Assembly: GCF_021404305.1 (NCBI RefSeq)
Contig: NZ_JABFTX010000002.1
Coordinates: 744,001-808,000 of the forward strand
Direction: 5' to 3'
DNA from: Billgrantia ethanolica
GTDB taxonomy: Bacteria > Pseudomonadota > Gammaproteobacteria > Pseudomonadales > Halomonadaceae
DNA length: 64,000 nucleotides
In this document: positions 27,546 to 36,538 of the stretch, piece after piece
Layout of the letters: each line of letters begins with the position of its first letter
Position numbering within the stretch: position 1 is the stretch's first letter
Made by a program: the position numbers and the translations under genes
The notes under the pieces: model-generated
Database searches by the model: none
What the model was told of the DNA's origin: nothing
Seen by the model: the letters and a program-made list of their open reading frames with translations, nothing else

Positions 27546-28028
27546 ATGACCACAATCGTATGGGATGGAACGACGCTTGCGACGGATTCGCTGATCAGTG
27601 TCAACGGCTCGACTTACAACCATGCGCAGAAGCTGTTCCAGCTCGACAACGGCGAGTGGGTGGCCTTCGCCGGCGAGCAGCAGGAGTGGTGGGAAGTGCT
27701 GGAATGGCTCCAGGCCGGGGCACCGCGTAACGACAAGCCGAACGTCAGCCGGGTCGAGATGATCATCGCCGGTCCCGACGGTGTCTTCGAGATGTTCAAC
27801 AAGCTGGTGCGCATTCCCGTCAACGGCCCCGTCGCCTACGGCACCGGCTGGAAGTGGGCGCTGGCTGCCATCGACCACGGCAAGAGCGCCGTCGAGGCGG
27901 TGGAGTACGCCATCGGCCGCGATCACGACAGCGGCGGTGAGGTGCAGTCGGTCACGCCCAGGGTCAAGGCCTCGGTGGCCTTCGACGCCCTGATGCGCGA
28001 CGTCGAGGCGACCCCCGTCACGACCTGA
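27546..28028 (+). CDS. Proteasome-like Ntn-hydrolase (HslV-related)
   Basis: A 160-residue protein that begins MTTIVWDGTTLATDS, the N-terminus of HslV and proteasome beta-type hydrolases in which the threonine after Met1 becomes the nucleophile. The fold pattern continues with VAFAGEQQEWWEV, EMIIAGPDG and YGTGWKWALAAIDHGKSA. It is solitary: there is no HslU/AAA unfoldase next to it and no prophage around it, although similar small Ntn hydrolases occur in phages. The target is unknown. A GAGG site lies about 10 bp before the ATG. Confidence 0.72.
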   Translation: MTTIVWDGTTLATDSLISVNGSTYNHAQKLFQLDNGEWVAFAGEQQEWWEVLEWLQAGAPRNDKPNVSRVEMIIAGPDGVFEMFNKLVRIPVNGPVAYGTGWKWALAAIDHGKSAVEAVEYAIGRDHDSGGEVQSVTPRVKASVAFDALMRDVEATPVTT

Positions 28029-28046
28029 AGCGCTGTTTCGCATTCT

Positions 28047-28071
28047 CCGCCCCGGCCCTTGGCCGGGGCGG
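28047..28071 (+). terminator. GC-rich hairpin after the Ntn-hydrolase gene
   Basis: An 11-bp perfect stem CCGCCCCGGCC/GGCCGGGGCGG with a CTT loop lies 18 bp past the stop. It is followed by CGTTTGG, so the T-tract is poor. Confidence 0.6.
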
Positions 28072-28159
28072 CGTTTGGGGGCTGGAACAGGCGACGCATG
28101 AACCCGAAACGGGTAGGCTTGGTCCAAATTCAAGACGCTGAGACGAGACCCCAAACGCC

Positions 28160-28834
28160 ATGATCGTGCTGCTGATCGCCTTTCTGCTGGCCATCTTCGT
28201 GCTGCCCAACGTCTGGGCCAAGTGGGTGCTGGCGCGCCACGCCCGCGGCCGTGACGACTATCCCGGCACCGGGGCCGAGCTGGCCGACCATCTACTGCGA
28301 CGCCTGGGCATCGAGGGGGTCAAGGTGGAGATGACCGAGCAGGGCGATCACTACGATCCCGAAGCGCGGCGGGTACGGCTCTCTCGCGAGCACTACGAGG
28401 GCCGCTCGCTCACCGCGGTGACCGTGGCCGCCCACGAGGTCGGCCACGCCATCCAGCATCACGAAGGCTATGCGCCGTTGATCGCCCGGTCGCGCATGGT
28501 GGGGGTGGCGCAGCGGGCCGAGAAGATCGGCGCGCTGCTGATGATGGCCGCACCTTTCCTGTTCATCCTGACTCGCCTGCCGGGGGGGCTGGCCATGGTG
28601 ATCGCCATGGCGGTGATCAGTTTCGGCACCGCGGCGCTGGTACACCTGGTGACGCTGCCGGTGGAGTTCGACGCCAGCTTCAATCGCGCTCTGCCGCTGT
28701 TGCGCGAGTACGTACCGCCCTACGACATGCCCGGCGCCCGCCACGTGCTCACCGCCTGCGCCTTCACCTACGTGGCCGCCTCCTTGGCGAGTGTATTGAA
28801 CCTGGGTCGCTGGCTGGTCATTCTGCGGCGCTGA
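28160..28834 (+). CDS. Membrane zinc metallopeptidase (YugP-like)
   Basis: A 224-residue inner-membrane protein of the putative neutral zinc metallopeptidase family. There is one N-terminal hydrophobic segment, the zinc motif AAHEVGHAIQHHEG (HExxH) near residue 94, two or three central hydrophobic spans and a final one. Family function is not known beyond predicted proteolysis. Its 3' end overlaps the convergent cueR gene by 17 bp. Confidence 0.83.
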   Translation: MIVLLIAFLLAIFVLPNVWAKWVLARHARGRDDYPGTGAELADHLLRRLGIEGVKVEMTEQGDHYDPEARRVRLSREHYEGRSLTAVTVAAHEVGHAIQHHEGYAPLIARSRMVGVAQRAEKIGALLMMAAPFLFILTRLPGGLAMVIAMAVISFGTAALVHLVTLPVEFDASFNRALPLLREYVPPYDMPGARHVLTACAFTYVAASLASVLNLGRWLVILRR

Positions 28835-29237
28835 CTGGGTTCGCATGCCGGGTTGAAGACAGACCGCCTATGATGGGGCAGTCAGGCCGGTGATCGCCAT
28901 GGCAGTGCTGAGCCAAGTGCTGCAGTTTCTGCGCCATCTCGTTGAGCTCATTGGCTCTGTGTCTGAGCTCTTCAACGTGAGCCATAGCGATTCGCTTGAC
29001 GTCGCGACTGGCTCGCGAGCGATCATGCCAAAGATTCACCAGTTCCTGAATCTGACTCATCGAGAACCCAAGATCGCGTGCCTGGCGAATGAAACGCAGG
29101 GTATGGATGTCCTGCTCCCGGTAGATCCGGTAGCCCGCTTCCGTGCGAGCTACTGGCATTATGAGTTCTATCGATTCGTAATACCGGATCATCTTGGCCG
29201 AGATTCCCGACGCTGCTGCCGCTTCTCCTATGTTCAT
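28818..29237 (-). CDS. cueR: Cu(I)-responsive MerR-family regulator CueR
   Basis: Activates copper-efflux genes when Cu(I) binds. The N-terminal winged helix (MNIGEAAAASGISAKMIRYYE) and long dimer helix are clear. The metal site matches E. coli CueR by number: C112 and C120 in CHGDHRPDC, with S77 at the position that marks monovalent-metal sensors. Length is 139 residues. It lies downstream of copA on the same strand, 70 bp after its stop, so read-through from the copA promoter is possible. The start has AGAGGA upstream. Confidence 0.93.
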   Translation of the reverse strand: MNIGEAAAASGISAKMIRYYESIELIMPVARTEAGYRIYREQDIHTLRFIRQARDLGFSMSQIQELVNLWHDRSRASRDVKRIAMAHVEELRHRANELNEMAQKLQHLAQHCHGDHRPDCPIIGGLSSTRHANPVSAAE

Positions 29238-29307
29238 GTCACATGTCCTCTATGTTCGCCACTTGAACGCTAGTGCTTGATCTTCCGGTTCGTTAACCAC
29301 TGGCCGC

Positions 29308-31770
29308 TCAGGCGGCCAGCAGTGGACGAAACGTCTTGAGTCGCAGGGCATTGCCCAGCACGAAGATGCTGGAGAGCGCCATCGCCGTGGCGGCAAATAC
29401 CGGCGACAACAGAATGCCGAACAGTGGGAAGAAGGCTCCGGTAGCGACTGGAATCAGCGCCGTGTTGTACGCAAAAGCCCAGAACAGATTCTGCTTGATG
29501 TTTCGCAGTGTAGCCCGCGACAACGCGATCGCGTTAGGTACGCCTGTCAGGTCGCCTGACATGAGCACCACATCAGCGCTTTCGATGGCCACATCCGTAC
29601 CGGTGCCAATGGCGATGCCCACGTCAGCTTCGGCGAGCGCCGGTGCGTCGTTGATACCATCGCCAACGAAGGCTACCTGCCGTCCACCCTGGCGTAGTGC
29701 CTTGACGGCCTCCACCTTGCCATCTGGCAGCACCTCTGCGATTACCTCGTCGATGCCGAGCTGGCGCGCTATTGCCTGGGCGGTGCGGCGGTTGTCGCCG
29801 GTGATCATGGCCACTTTCATCCCCAATTCATGCAGCGCCTTCAAGGCTTGAGGTGTGCTTTCCTTGATCGGATCGGAGACTGCCAGGATGGCGGCCAGGC
29901 GACCATCGATGGCGGCATAGAGAGGTGACTTGCCTTCGTCCGCGAGCTGGGTGGCCTCGTCCTCGAAGCGGTGAACATCAATGCCGTTGCTCGTCATCAA
30001 GCGGTCGGCACCCACCCAAACCTCATGACCGGCCACACTGGCCTTGATGCCAAAGCCGGGTACGGCATCGAAGCTATCGATGCTTTGGAGGGCGAGTCCA
30101 CGCGCCTTGGCGCCTTCGATGATGGCTTCGGCGATGGGGTGTTCGGATCGGCTTTCGACCGAGGCAACCAACTGCAGCACGACATCGTGCTCGAAGCCAT
30201 CCGTCACCATCAGGTCGGTCAGTTCCGGGCGTCCCTTGGTCAAGGTGCCTGTCTTGTCCAGAGCGACGACTTTGGCATGCCGCAGCGTCTGTAGCGCTTC
30301 GCCCTTGCGAAACAGCACGCCAATTTCCGCAGCCCGGCCGGTACCGACCATGATCGAGGTAGGGGTTGCCAGGCCCATGGCGCACGGGCATGCGATGATC
30401 AGAACTGCCACGGCATTGACGAGGGCAAAGCTGATGGCAGGACCCGGGCCCAAGGTGAGCCAGGCGATACACGTCAAGAGTGCAATGGCAATGACGATGG
30501 GGACGAACCAGGCGGTGACCTTGTCGACCAAGGCCTGGATCGGTAGTTTGGCACCTTGAGCGGACTCGACCATGCGAATGATTTGAGCCAGTACCGTATC
30601 GGCTCCCACATTGGTTGCCCTGAAGGAGAAAGCGCCGGTCTTGTTGATCGTGCCGCCCACCACCTGGGCTCCCGGTGTCTTTTCGACAGGCACGGGCTCA
30701 CCGGTGATCATGGATTCATCCACATAGGAGGCTCCTTCGACCACTTCCCCATCCACGGCAATCTTCTCGCCGGGTCGAACTTGTACGATATCGTTCTGCT
30801 GTACCTGATCCAGCGGAATCTCGACGACTTCGCCGTCGCGCAAGACCCGCGCCGTCTTGGCTTGCAGCCCCATCAAGCGCTTGATGGCCTCGCTGGTACG
30901 CCCTTTGCTGCGGGCTTCGAGATAGCGGCCAAGCAGAATCAGCGAGGCAATGACGGCAGCGGCTTCAAAATAGAGATTGGCCGTTCCGGCAGGAAGGAGG
31001 CCCGGAGCAAACATCGCCACCAGTGAATAGCTCCAGGCGGCGCTCGTGCCAAGGGCGACCAGGGAGTTCATGTCCGGCCTGCCATGCAGCAATGCCGGAA
31101 ATCCGATGCGGAAGAAACGCAGTCCGGGGCCGAACAGCACAAGGGTCGTCAAGACCATCTGGATGTAAGCGGACGTCTGGTGCCCCAGGGTGTTACCTAC
31201 CCAATGGTGGAAGCCGGGGATGACATGTGAACCCATTTCGAGCACGAAGACTGGGAGCGTCATCACTGAGGCGAGCAGTGCCAGCCGACCGAGCTGGCGT
31301 GTTTCCGCATCTCGCCTGGCCTGGGCGTCGTGAGGTTCGGCGTTACCGCTCAAGCCAAGATAGGTGGCGCGATACCCTGCCTTCTCCACGGCGGAGACTA
31401 GCTCCTCAGCGGATACGCTATCGGCAAGGAAGCGCACGTATGCCTTTTCGCTGGCGAGATTGACGCTGGCTTCGATAACTCCAGTCGTCGCCTTCAAGGC
31501 GTTCTCGATGCGACCGACGCAAGACGCACAGCTCATTCCTTCGAGGGCCAGCTCGACGGATTCAGTTGCGGCTCCATATCCTGAGTTCTCAATGGCTTGG
31601 ACCAAGCTGTTGGGATCTGCTGTGTCCTTGAATACCACTTCCGCCCGTTCGGTGGCGAAATTCACCTTGGCGTTGGTGACGCCTGGCACGTTGCTGATGG
31701 CCTTTTCGATACGGGCGACACAGGATGCGCAACTCATCCCGGTCAGCTGTAATTGAAGTGAAGTTGACAT
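29308..31770 (-). CDS. copA: Cu(I)-exporting P1B-type ATPase CopA
   Basis: Inner-membrane pump that drives Cu(I) out of the cytoplasm. The 820-residue protein has two N-terminal heavy-metal-associated domains with GMSCASC (C14/C17 and C81/C84) and eight expected membrane helices. The transmembrane metal site is C461-P-C463, and the phosphorylated aspartate D505 lies in DKTGTLTKG. The MITGEPVPV and [10 protein letters not shown] motifs of P-type ATPases are also present. AAAGGAG lies about 7 bp upstream of the start. A CueR-type promoter precedes it. Confidence 0.96.
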   Translation of the reverse strand: MSTSLQLQLTGMSCASCVARIEKAISNVPGVTNAKVNFATERAEVVFKDTADPNSLVQAIENSGYGAATESVELALEGMSCASCVGRIENALKATTGVIEASVNLASEKAYVRFLADSVSAEELVSAVEKAGYRATYLGLSGNAEPHDAQARRDAETRQLGRLALLASVMTLPVFVLEMGSHVIPGFHHWVGNTLGHQTSAYIQMVLTTLVLFGPGLRFFRIGFPALLHGRPDMNSLVALGTSAAWSYSLVAMFAPGLLPAGTANLYFEAAAVIASLILLGRYLEARSKGRTSEAIKRLMGLQAKTARVLRDGEVVEIPLDQVQQNDIVQVRPGEKIAVDGEVVEGASYVDESMITGEPVPVEKTPGAQVVGGTINKTGAFSFRATNVGADTVLAQIIRMVESAQGAKLPIQALVDKVTAWFVPIVIAIALLTCIAWLTLGPGPAISFALVNAVAVLIIACPCAMGLATPTSIMVGTGRAAEIGVLFRKGEALQTLRHAKVVALDKTGTLTKGRPELTDLMVTDGFEHDVVLQLVASVESRSEHPIAEAIIEGAKARGLALQSIDSFDAVPGFGIKASVAGHEVWVGADRLMTSNGIDVHRFEDEATQLADEGKSPLYAAIDGRLAAILAVSDPIKESTPQALKALHELGMKVAMITGDNRRTAQAIARQLGIDEVIAEVLPDGKVEAVKALRQGGRQVAFVGDGINDAPALAEADVGIAIGTGTDVAIESADVVLMSGDLTGVPNAIALSRATLRNIKQNLFWAFAYNTALIPVATGAFFPLFGILLSPVFAATAMALSSIFVLGNALRLKTFRPLLAA

Positions 31771-31801
31771 TTTTTTGCTCCTTTCGTCAGTGGGCTATGT
31801 G

Positions 31802-31832
31802 ACCCTAGGCCTTCCCATCGTGGGAAGGTCAA
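31802..31832 (-). promoter_or_regulatory. CueR-controlled copA promoter with 19-bp spacer
   Basis: Read on the minus strand, TTGACC (-35) and TAGGGT (-10) are separated by exactly 19 bp. The spacer carries the dyad CCTTCCC-N4-GGGAAGG (31810-31828 on the plus strand). The over-long spacer with an internal dyad is the mark of MerR-family promoters, and the sequence closely resembles the E. coli copA promoter. Confidence 0.9.
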
Positions 31833-31984
31833 GACAAGGAAGCGCACAAAATATTCGAATGCTTTAGACCAGCCTGAGGAAGCACAGCCCTATGTATGCG
31901 AGCGAAAGACAATCTCTGGCTTGAGCGTAAGCGGGAGCGGTTTCTAAAGTTCTGAGACAGTCTCTGCCTTCATGGAGGTGGTGC

Positions 31985-32158
31985 GGCGTGATTTACCGTC
32001 CCGAGTCGGAGCGCACCAGCCACTACTTCAAGGCTGGCGTGGCCGAGCAGTTCGACGCCGTGTTCCACCTCGACGAGACCCGCGCCTTGGAGCCGTTCGA
32101 CTGGGGCGAGCTGTGGCGAGCGGAGGAGGTGCCGGATACCTATCCCTTCGGCGTCTAA
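31985..32158 (+). pseudogene. C-terminal remnant of an erythromycin-esterase-family gene
   Basis: The frame ending at the TAA of 32156-32158 translates as GVIYRPESERTSHYFKAGV, then AEQFDAVFHLDETRALEPF. This matches the C-terminal region typical of erythromycin-esterase-like hydrolases (VIYRPETE..SHYF, LPEQFDAVIHFDETRA). No start codon, upstream catalytic region or ribosome-binding site is present; the frame before it has no family resemblance. About 58 residues survive, so the gene is a decayed remnant. It ends against the 3' end of cmoB. Confidence 0.68.
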
Positions 32159-33147
32159 GCGGGCTTGTTGGCGATGACCACCGCCCGCCGCGGCGCCGGG
32201 TAGCCCTCGCGGGTGCGCTTGGGGTCGGTCGCATCGAGGAAGTCGGCCAGCGACTGGAAGGTCATCCACTCGGTAGAGCGCTGCTCCTCCAGGGAGGTGA
32301 ATGCTTCGTCCACCACCCGCACATTGACGAAGCCGCAGCGCTCGAGCCACTGGCACAGCGCCAGGGACGACGGCAGGAAGTAGACGTTGGGCATGGCGGC
32401 GTAGCGCTCGCCGGGCAGCAGCACCGTGGTGGCGTCGCCTTCCACCACCAGTGTCTCCAGCACCAGCTCTCCGCCGGGGCGCAAGGCGTCCTTCAGCTGC
32501 AGCAGATGCTCCAGCGGGGAAGGGCGGTGGTAGAGCACGCCCATGGAGAACACCGTGTCGAAGAACTCAAGCCGCTCGGGCACGTCCTCGATGCCCACCG
32601 GCAGGAAGTGGGTGCGCCCGCCGTCGGCATCGCCGACGAAGTGACGCAGCGCCTGGAACTGGTAATAGAAGCGCGGCGAGGGGTCGATCACCAGCACGAA
32701 GGCGGCACCGGCGCCGGCCATGCGCCAGGCGTGGTAGCCGCTGCCGCCGCCCACATCGAGCACCCGCCTGCCGCTCAGCGGGGCCAGGTGGGGGGTAACC
32801 CGCTGCCACTTCCAGTCGGAGCGCCATTCGGTGTCGATAGGAATATCGGCGAGCCGGTAGGGCCCCTTGCGCCACGGCGCGAGCTTGCGCAGCAGGTTCT
32901 CGCACTGGCGCCGCCGGCTGTCGTCGAGGGCGCAATCCACCGTCACGGTATCGACGTCCAACCGGACGTCGCGAGCTTCGGGCAGGTCGGGCAGCTTGGC
33001 CACCGCCTTCTCCCAGGCCGGCAGATCGCCGTAGCGCTTGCGGTCGAGGCCGCGGGCCAGCTGTTCCGGCAGGCGGGCGAGCCAGGAGTCCAGCCCCTGA
33101 TCGATGAAGGCGCGATAGAGCGGGCGGTGTTCGGCAGGGATCGCCAC
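32155..33147 (-). CDS. cmoB: tRNA U34 carboxymethyltransferase CmoB
   Basis: Transfers a carboxymethyl group from carboxy-SAM to 5-hydroxyuridine at tRNA position 34, giving cmo5U. The 330-residue protein shows WRKGPYRLADIPIDTEWRSDWKW, the SAM-site RRVLDVGGGSGYHAWRM and the FSMGVLYHRPSPLEHL segment of CmoB. The start lies 1 bp after the cmoA stop on the same strand, so substrate maker and user are coupled. Confidence 0.95.
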   Translation of the reverse strand: MAIPAEHRPLYRAFIDQGLDSWLARLPEQLARGLDRKRYGDLPAWEKAVAKLPDLPEARDVRLDVDTVTVDCALDDSRRRQCENLLRKLAPWRKGPYRLADIPIDTEWRSDWKWQRVTPHLAPLSGRRVLDVGGGSGYHAWRMAGAGAAFVLVIDPSPRFYYQFQALRHFVGDADGGRTHFLPVGIEDVPERLEFFDTVFSMGVLYHRPSPLEHLLQLKDALRPGGELVLETLVVEGDATTVLLPGERYAAMPNVYFLPSSLALCQWLERCGFVNVRVVDEAFTSLEEQRSTEWMTFQSLADFLDATDPKRTREGYPAPRRAVVIANKPA

Positions 33148-33148
33148 C

Positions 33149-33892
33149 TCAGGCCTCCTTGAACGCGATCAGCGAGGCGAAGTTGAGGTACTGGAACCAG
33201 GTCAGCGAGCGTGGGAAGCCGGCCCGCGCCAGGCGTGCATGGTGGGCTTCCAGGGTGTCCGGCACCAGCACGTTTTCCAGCGCCGTACGCTTCTGGCTGA
33301 TTTCAAGCTCGCTGTAGCCGTTGGCGCGCTTGAAGTCGTGATAGCGCTCCACCCGCCAGGCGTTGTCGCGCTCGTCGGGGTCGACCACCTTTTCCGAGAG
33401 TACCAGCACTCCGCCCGGTTCCAGCGCGGCATAGAGTCGAGCGAGCAGGGCTTCACGATCCTCGGGGGGCAGAAACTGCAAGGTGAAGTTGAGGATCACC
33501 AGACCCGAGGGGCGATAGTCGAGGGCACGGATATCGCCCTCGATCACCTCGATGGCGTGTTCGGGACACTCCGCGGCGAGGGTCTCGCGGGCACGCTCCA
33601 CCATGGCCGGGGAGAGGTCCACCGCGGTCAGCCGGAAGGCGTCCGGCGGCAGCTGGCCGGCCAGGGCCAGACTGGCGGCGCCCAGCGAGCAGCCCAGGTC
33701 GTAGACGTGAGCGCCGTGGCGCAGGTGGCGGCCCGCGATCAGCCCCAGCATGCCCAGAATCTGGCCGTAGCCGGGCACCGAGCGACGGATCATGTCGGGG
33801 AAACAGGCCACCACCTGCTCGTCGAAGGAGAAGCGCGCCACCCGGTCCAGGGGTGTCGAAAAGATCGCGTCACGATAAGATGCGTCACTCAT
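33149..33892 (-). CDS. cmoA: Carboxy-S-adenosyl-L-methionine synthase CmoA
   Basis: Makes carboxy-SAM from SAM and prephenate, the cofactor used by CmoB. The 247-residue product begins [27 protein letters not shown] and contains the SAM-binding [16 protein letters not shown] and [13 protein letters not shown] segments of the family. The start at 33892 fits family length; the frame is open further upstream, but that extension has no similarity and no ribosome-binding site is obvious. It is divergent from pgi across 199 bp. Confidence 0.94.
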   Translation of the reverse strand: MSDASYRDAIFSTPLDRVARFSFDEQVVACFPDMIRRSVPGYGQILGMLGLIAGRHLRHGAHVYDLGCSLGAASLALAGQLPPDAFRLTAVDLSPAMVERARETLAAECPEHAIEVIEGDIRALDYRPSGLVILNFTLQFLPPEDREALLARLYAALEPGGVLVLSEKVVDPDERDNAWRVERYHDFKRANGYSELEISQKRTALENVLVPDTLEAHHARLARAGFPRSLTWFQYLNFASLIAFKEA

Positions 33893-34091
33893 GAGCAGGT
33901 CAGGCCGGTAGCGTGGAACAGGCGGACATTCTACGCTTGCTGCCGGCCGGCTGCACGGATAGCGCCACGGCGACGGAGCGGTGGATTTACAGGCGGATAC
34001 AAGGCTAGCCTGAGAGCGGTGAAACTTTGTCCGGTTTCGACGGGAGCCTTCCAGGTGCGATGGCTCCCGCAAGACGTCAAGGAGGATTGAC

Positions 34092-35768
34092 ATGAACCAA
34101 GCACCCATCGATCGAACCGGTGCCTGGCAGCGGCTGATGGAACATGCCGAGGAGATGCGCGGTGCTCACCTGAGCCAGCTGTTCGTCGATCAGGCACGAG
34201 GTAGCGCTTTCACGCGACGGGCAGCGGGGCTGACTCTCGATCTGTCGAAGCAGCGCTGGAGCGATGCCACGCTTTCGCTGCTGCTGGACCTGGCACGAGA
34301 GGCCGGGGTGCCGGAAGGCATTCAGGCACTTTTGAGCGGTGCGCACGTCAACGTCAGCGAGGATCGTCCGGCGCTCCACACGGCGCTGCGCCTGCCCCCC
34401 GAGGCCTCGCTTCTCGTCGAGGGCGAGGACGTGGTGCCCGGCGTACACGCCACCCTCGATCGCATGGCGACCATGGTCGAGCGGTTGCATGCCCGCCAGT
34501 GGCGTGGCGCCACCGGCCGGCCGATTCACGACGTGGTCAATCTCGGTGTCGGCGGCTCCGACCTGGGCCCGCTGATGGTGACCCACGCCCTGGCCGACTA
34601 TCGCCCCGCCGATGCCCATCACGTCGCGGTGCACTTCGCCTCGACCATGGACGGCTCGCAGCTTGCCGACTATCTCACCCGCTTCAACCCCGAGACCACG
34701 CTGTTCGTGATCTCGTCGAAGTCCTTCACCACCATCGATACGCTGTCCAACGCGCGTACCGCCCGCGACTGGCTGATGGCGCGGCTGGTAGAGGATGGCA
34801 AGGACGTGGACGAGGCCATGGTGATGCGCCAGCACTTCGTCGGCGTCTCGGCCAAACCCGAGAAGATGAGCGAGTGGGGCATCGCCGAGGTCAACCAGCT
34901 GCTGTTTTGGGAGTGGGTCGGCGGCCGCTACTCGCTGTGGGGCGCCATCGGGCTGCCCATCGCCTTGGTGATCGGCATGGCCAACTTCCGCGAGCTGCTG
35001 GCCGGCGCCCATGCCATGGATGAGCACTTCGCCCAGGCGCCGCTTGCCGACAACCTGCCGGTGCTGCTGGCCCTGGCGGGGATCTGGAACGTCAATTTCC
35101 TCGATATCCGCGCCCACTCGATTCTGCCCTATGACGGCCGCCTGGAGCACTTCGCCGCCTATCTCGAGCAGCTGGAGATGGAGTCCAACGGCAAGTCGGC
35201 CACCCATGACGGCCGTCAGGTCGGCTACTCCACCTGTCCGGTGCTGTGGGGCCAGCTCGGTCCCAATGCGCAGCACGCCTTCTACCAGCTGCTGCACCAG
35301 GGCACCCAGCCCGTGGTGTGCGACTTCATCGCGCCGCTCACGCGCTACGACGACGTCGAGGACGCGGCGACCCGCGATCACCTGATGGCCCAGCATCGCC
35401 TGACGCTGGCCAACTGTTTCGCCCAGTCGCGCCTGCTGATGCTCGGCGACGATGCCATCGACGAGCCAGGCGAACGGCCGGGGCACAAGCGCTACCGAGG
35501 CAACCAGCCCTCCACCACACTGCTGCTCGACCGCCTCACGCCCGCCACGCTGGGGGCGCTGATCGCCCTCTACGAGCACAAGGTGTTCGTCCAGGCCACC
35601 ATCTGGGGTATCAACCCGTTCGACCAGTGGGGCGTGGAGCTGGGCAAGCAGATCGCCGGCGAGACCGAGCGGATTCTGGCCGAGCGCGACGGCCTCGACA
35701 GGATGGACGCCTCCAGCCGGGCGCTGATCGAAGCGGTGTGGCGCGCCGAGCAGGAGGGCGAGCGTTGA
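34092..35768 (+). CDS. pgi: Glucose-6-phosphate isomerase Pgi
   Basis: Interconverts glucose-6-phosphate and fructose-6-phosphate. The 558-residue protein carries both family signatures, [15 protein letters not shown] near the centre and [15 protein letters not shown] near the C-terminus, plus the phosphate-binding VGGSDLGP and SSKSFTT segments. AAGGAGG lies about 8 bp before the ATG. It is followed closely by yqiA. Confidence 0.96.
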   Translation: MNQAPIDRTGAWQRLMEHAEEMRGAHLSQLFVDQARGSAFTRRAAGLTLDLSKQRWSDATLSLLLDLAREAGVPEGIQALLSGAHVNVSEDRPALHTALRLPPEASLLVEGEDVVPGVHATLDRMATMVERLHARQWRGATGRPIHDVVNLGVGGSDLGPLMVTHALADYRPADAHHVAVHFASTMDGSQLADYLTRFNPETTLFVISSKSFTTIDTLSNARTARDWLMARLVEDGKDVDEAMVMRQHFVGVSAKPEKMSEWGIAEVNQLLFWEWVGGRYSLWGAIGLPIALVIGMANFRELLAGAHAMDEHFAQAPLADNLPVLLALAGIWNVNFLDIRAHSILPYDGRLEHFAAYLEQLEMESNGKSATHDGRQVGYSTCPVLWGQLGPNAQHAFYQLLHQGTQPVVCDFIAPLTRYDDVEDAATRDHLMAQHRLTLANCFAQSRLLMLGDDAIDEPGERPGHKRYRGNQPSTTLLLDRLTPATLGALIALYEHKVFVQATIWGINPFDQWGVELGKQIAGETERILAERDGLDRMDASSRALIEAVWRAEQEGER

Positions 35769-35823
35769 AGCGATGTCCGTATCAGGCATTCTCGGGGCTG
35801 GTAATGTATACAGTGGCTTGGGT

Positions 35824-36453
35824 ATGCTGAGCACGTCGCTGGCAGCGCCACCGGCCAGCGGCGTGCTCTATCTGCATGGCTTCAACAGCGGCTACGGCTC
35901 GCCCAAGGCGGTGCTGATCCGCGCCGCCTGTGCCGCGCTGGCGCTACCCTGCGAAACGCCGCAGCTGCCGCATCGGCCCTTGGCGGCACTGCAGCTGGCC
36001 GAGGAGCTGCTGCAGGGGCTGGGGGAGAGGCCGCTGGTGGTGGGCAGCTCCATGGGCGGATTTCTGGCCAGTTGCCTGGCCGAGCGTCACGAACTTCCGG
36101 CCGTGCTGATCAATCCGGCAGTACGGCCGGCGCAACTGGTGTCGGAGTGGCTCGGCGAGGCCTTCGTCAACGAGCATACCGGCGAGCGCTTCACCATCGA
36201 GACGGCTCACCGCCAGGAGCTCGATGCCCTGACGCCGCAGCGGGTGACGCCCGAACGCTACCTACTGCTGCTGGGCAGTGCCGACGAGACGCTGGACCCG
36301 GCGCACGCTTTTGCGCTCTATCGGGGCGCCAGGACCGTTCTGCACCCGGGCGGCGATCATGTGTTCAGCGCCCTGGAAGCGTATCTGCCGGCCATCCTGG
36401 CCCATGGTGGACACGGCCTGCCGCCGGAACGGGTATCATGCCGGCAGGGGTGA
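35824..36453 (+). CDS. yqiA: YqiA-family alpha/beta-hydrolase esterase
   Basis: Small esterase of about 209 residues. LYLHGFNSGYGSPKA at the N-terminus, the nucleophile serine in VGSSMGGFLAS, VLINPAVRP and the catalytic-type histidine in GGDHVFSALE match YqiA. The start is uncertain: 35824 gives the normal length, while an ATG at 35773 would add 17 residues and sits 5 bp after pgi. It precedes parE, as in E. coli, but is separated from nudF-yqiB-cpdA. Confidence 0.83.
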   Translation: MLSTSLAAPPASGVLYLHGFNSGYGSPKAVLIRAACAALALPCETPQLPHRPLAALQLAEELLQGLGERPLVVGSSMGGFLASCLAERHELPAVLINPAVRPAQLVSEWLGEAFVNEHTGERFTIETAHRQELDALTPQRVTPERYLLLLGSADETLDPAHAFALYRGARTVLHPGGDHVFSALEAYLPAILAHGGHGLPPERVSCRQG

Positions 36454-36538
36454 ACCGCGTGCCAGCAGGGCGGGCGACAGGGATGCGCAGAGATCACGCT
36501 GGGAGCGCAATTGAATTCGTAATGGCTTTGGGACACGC

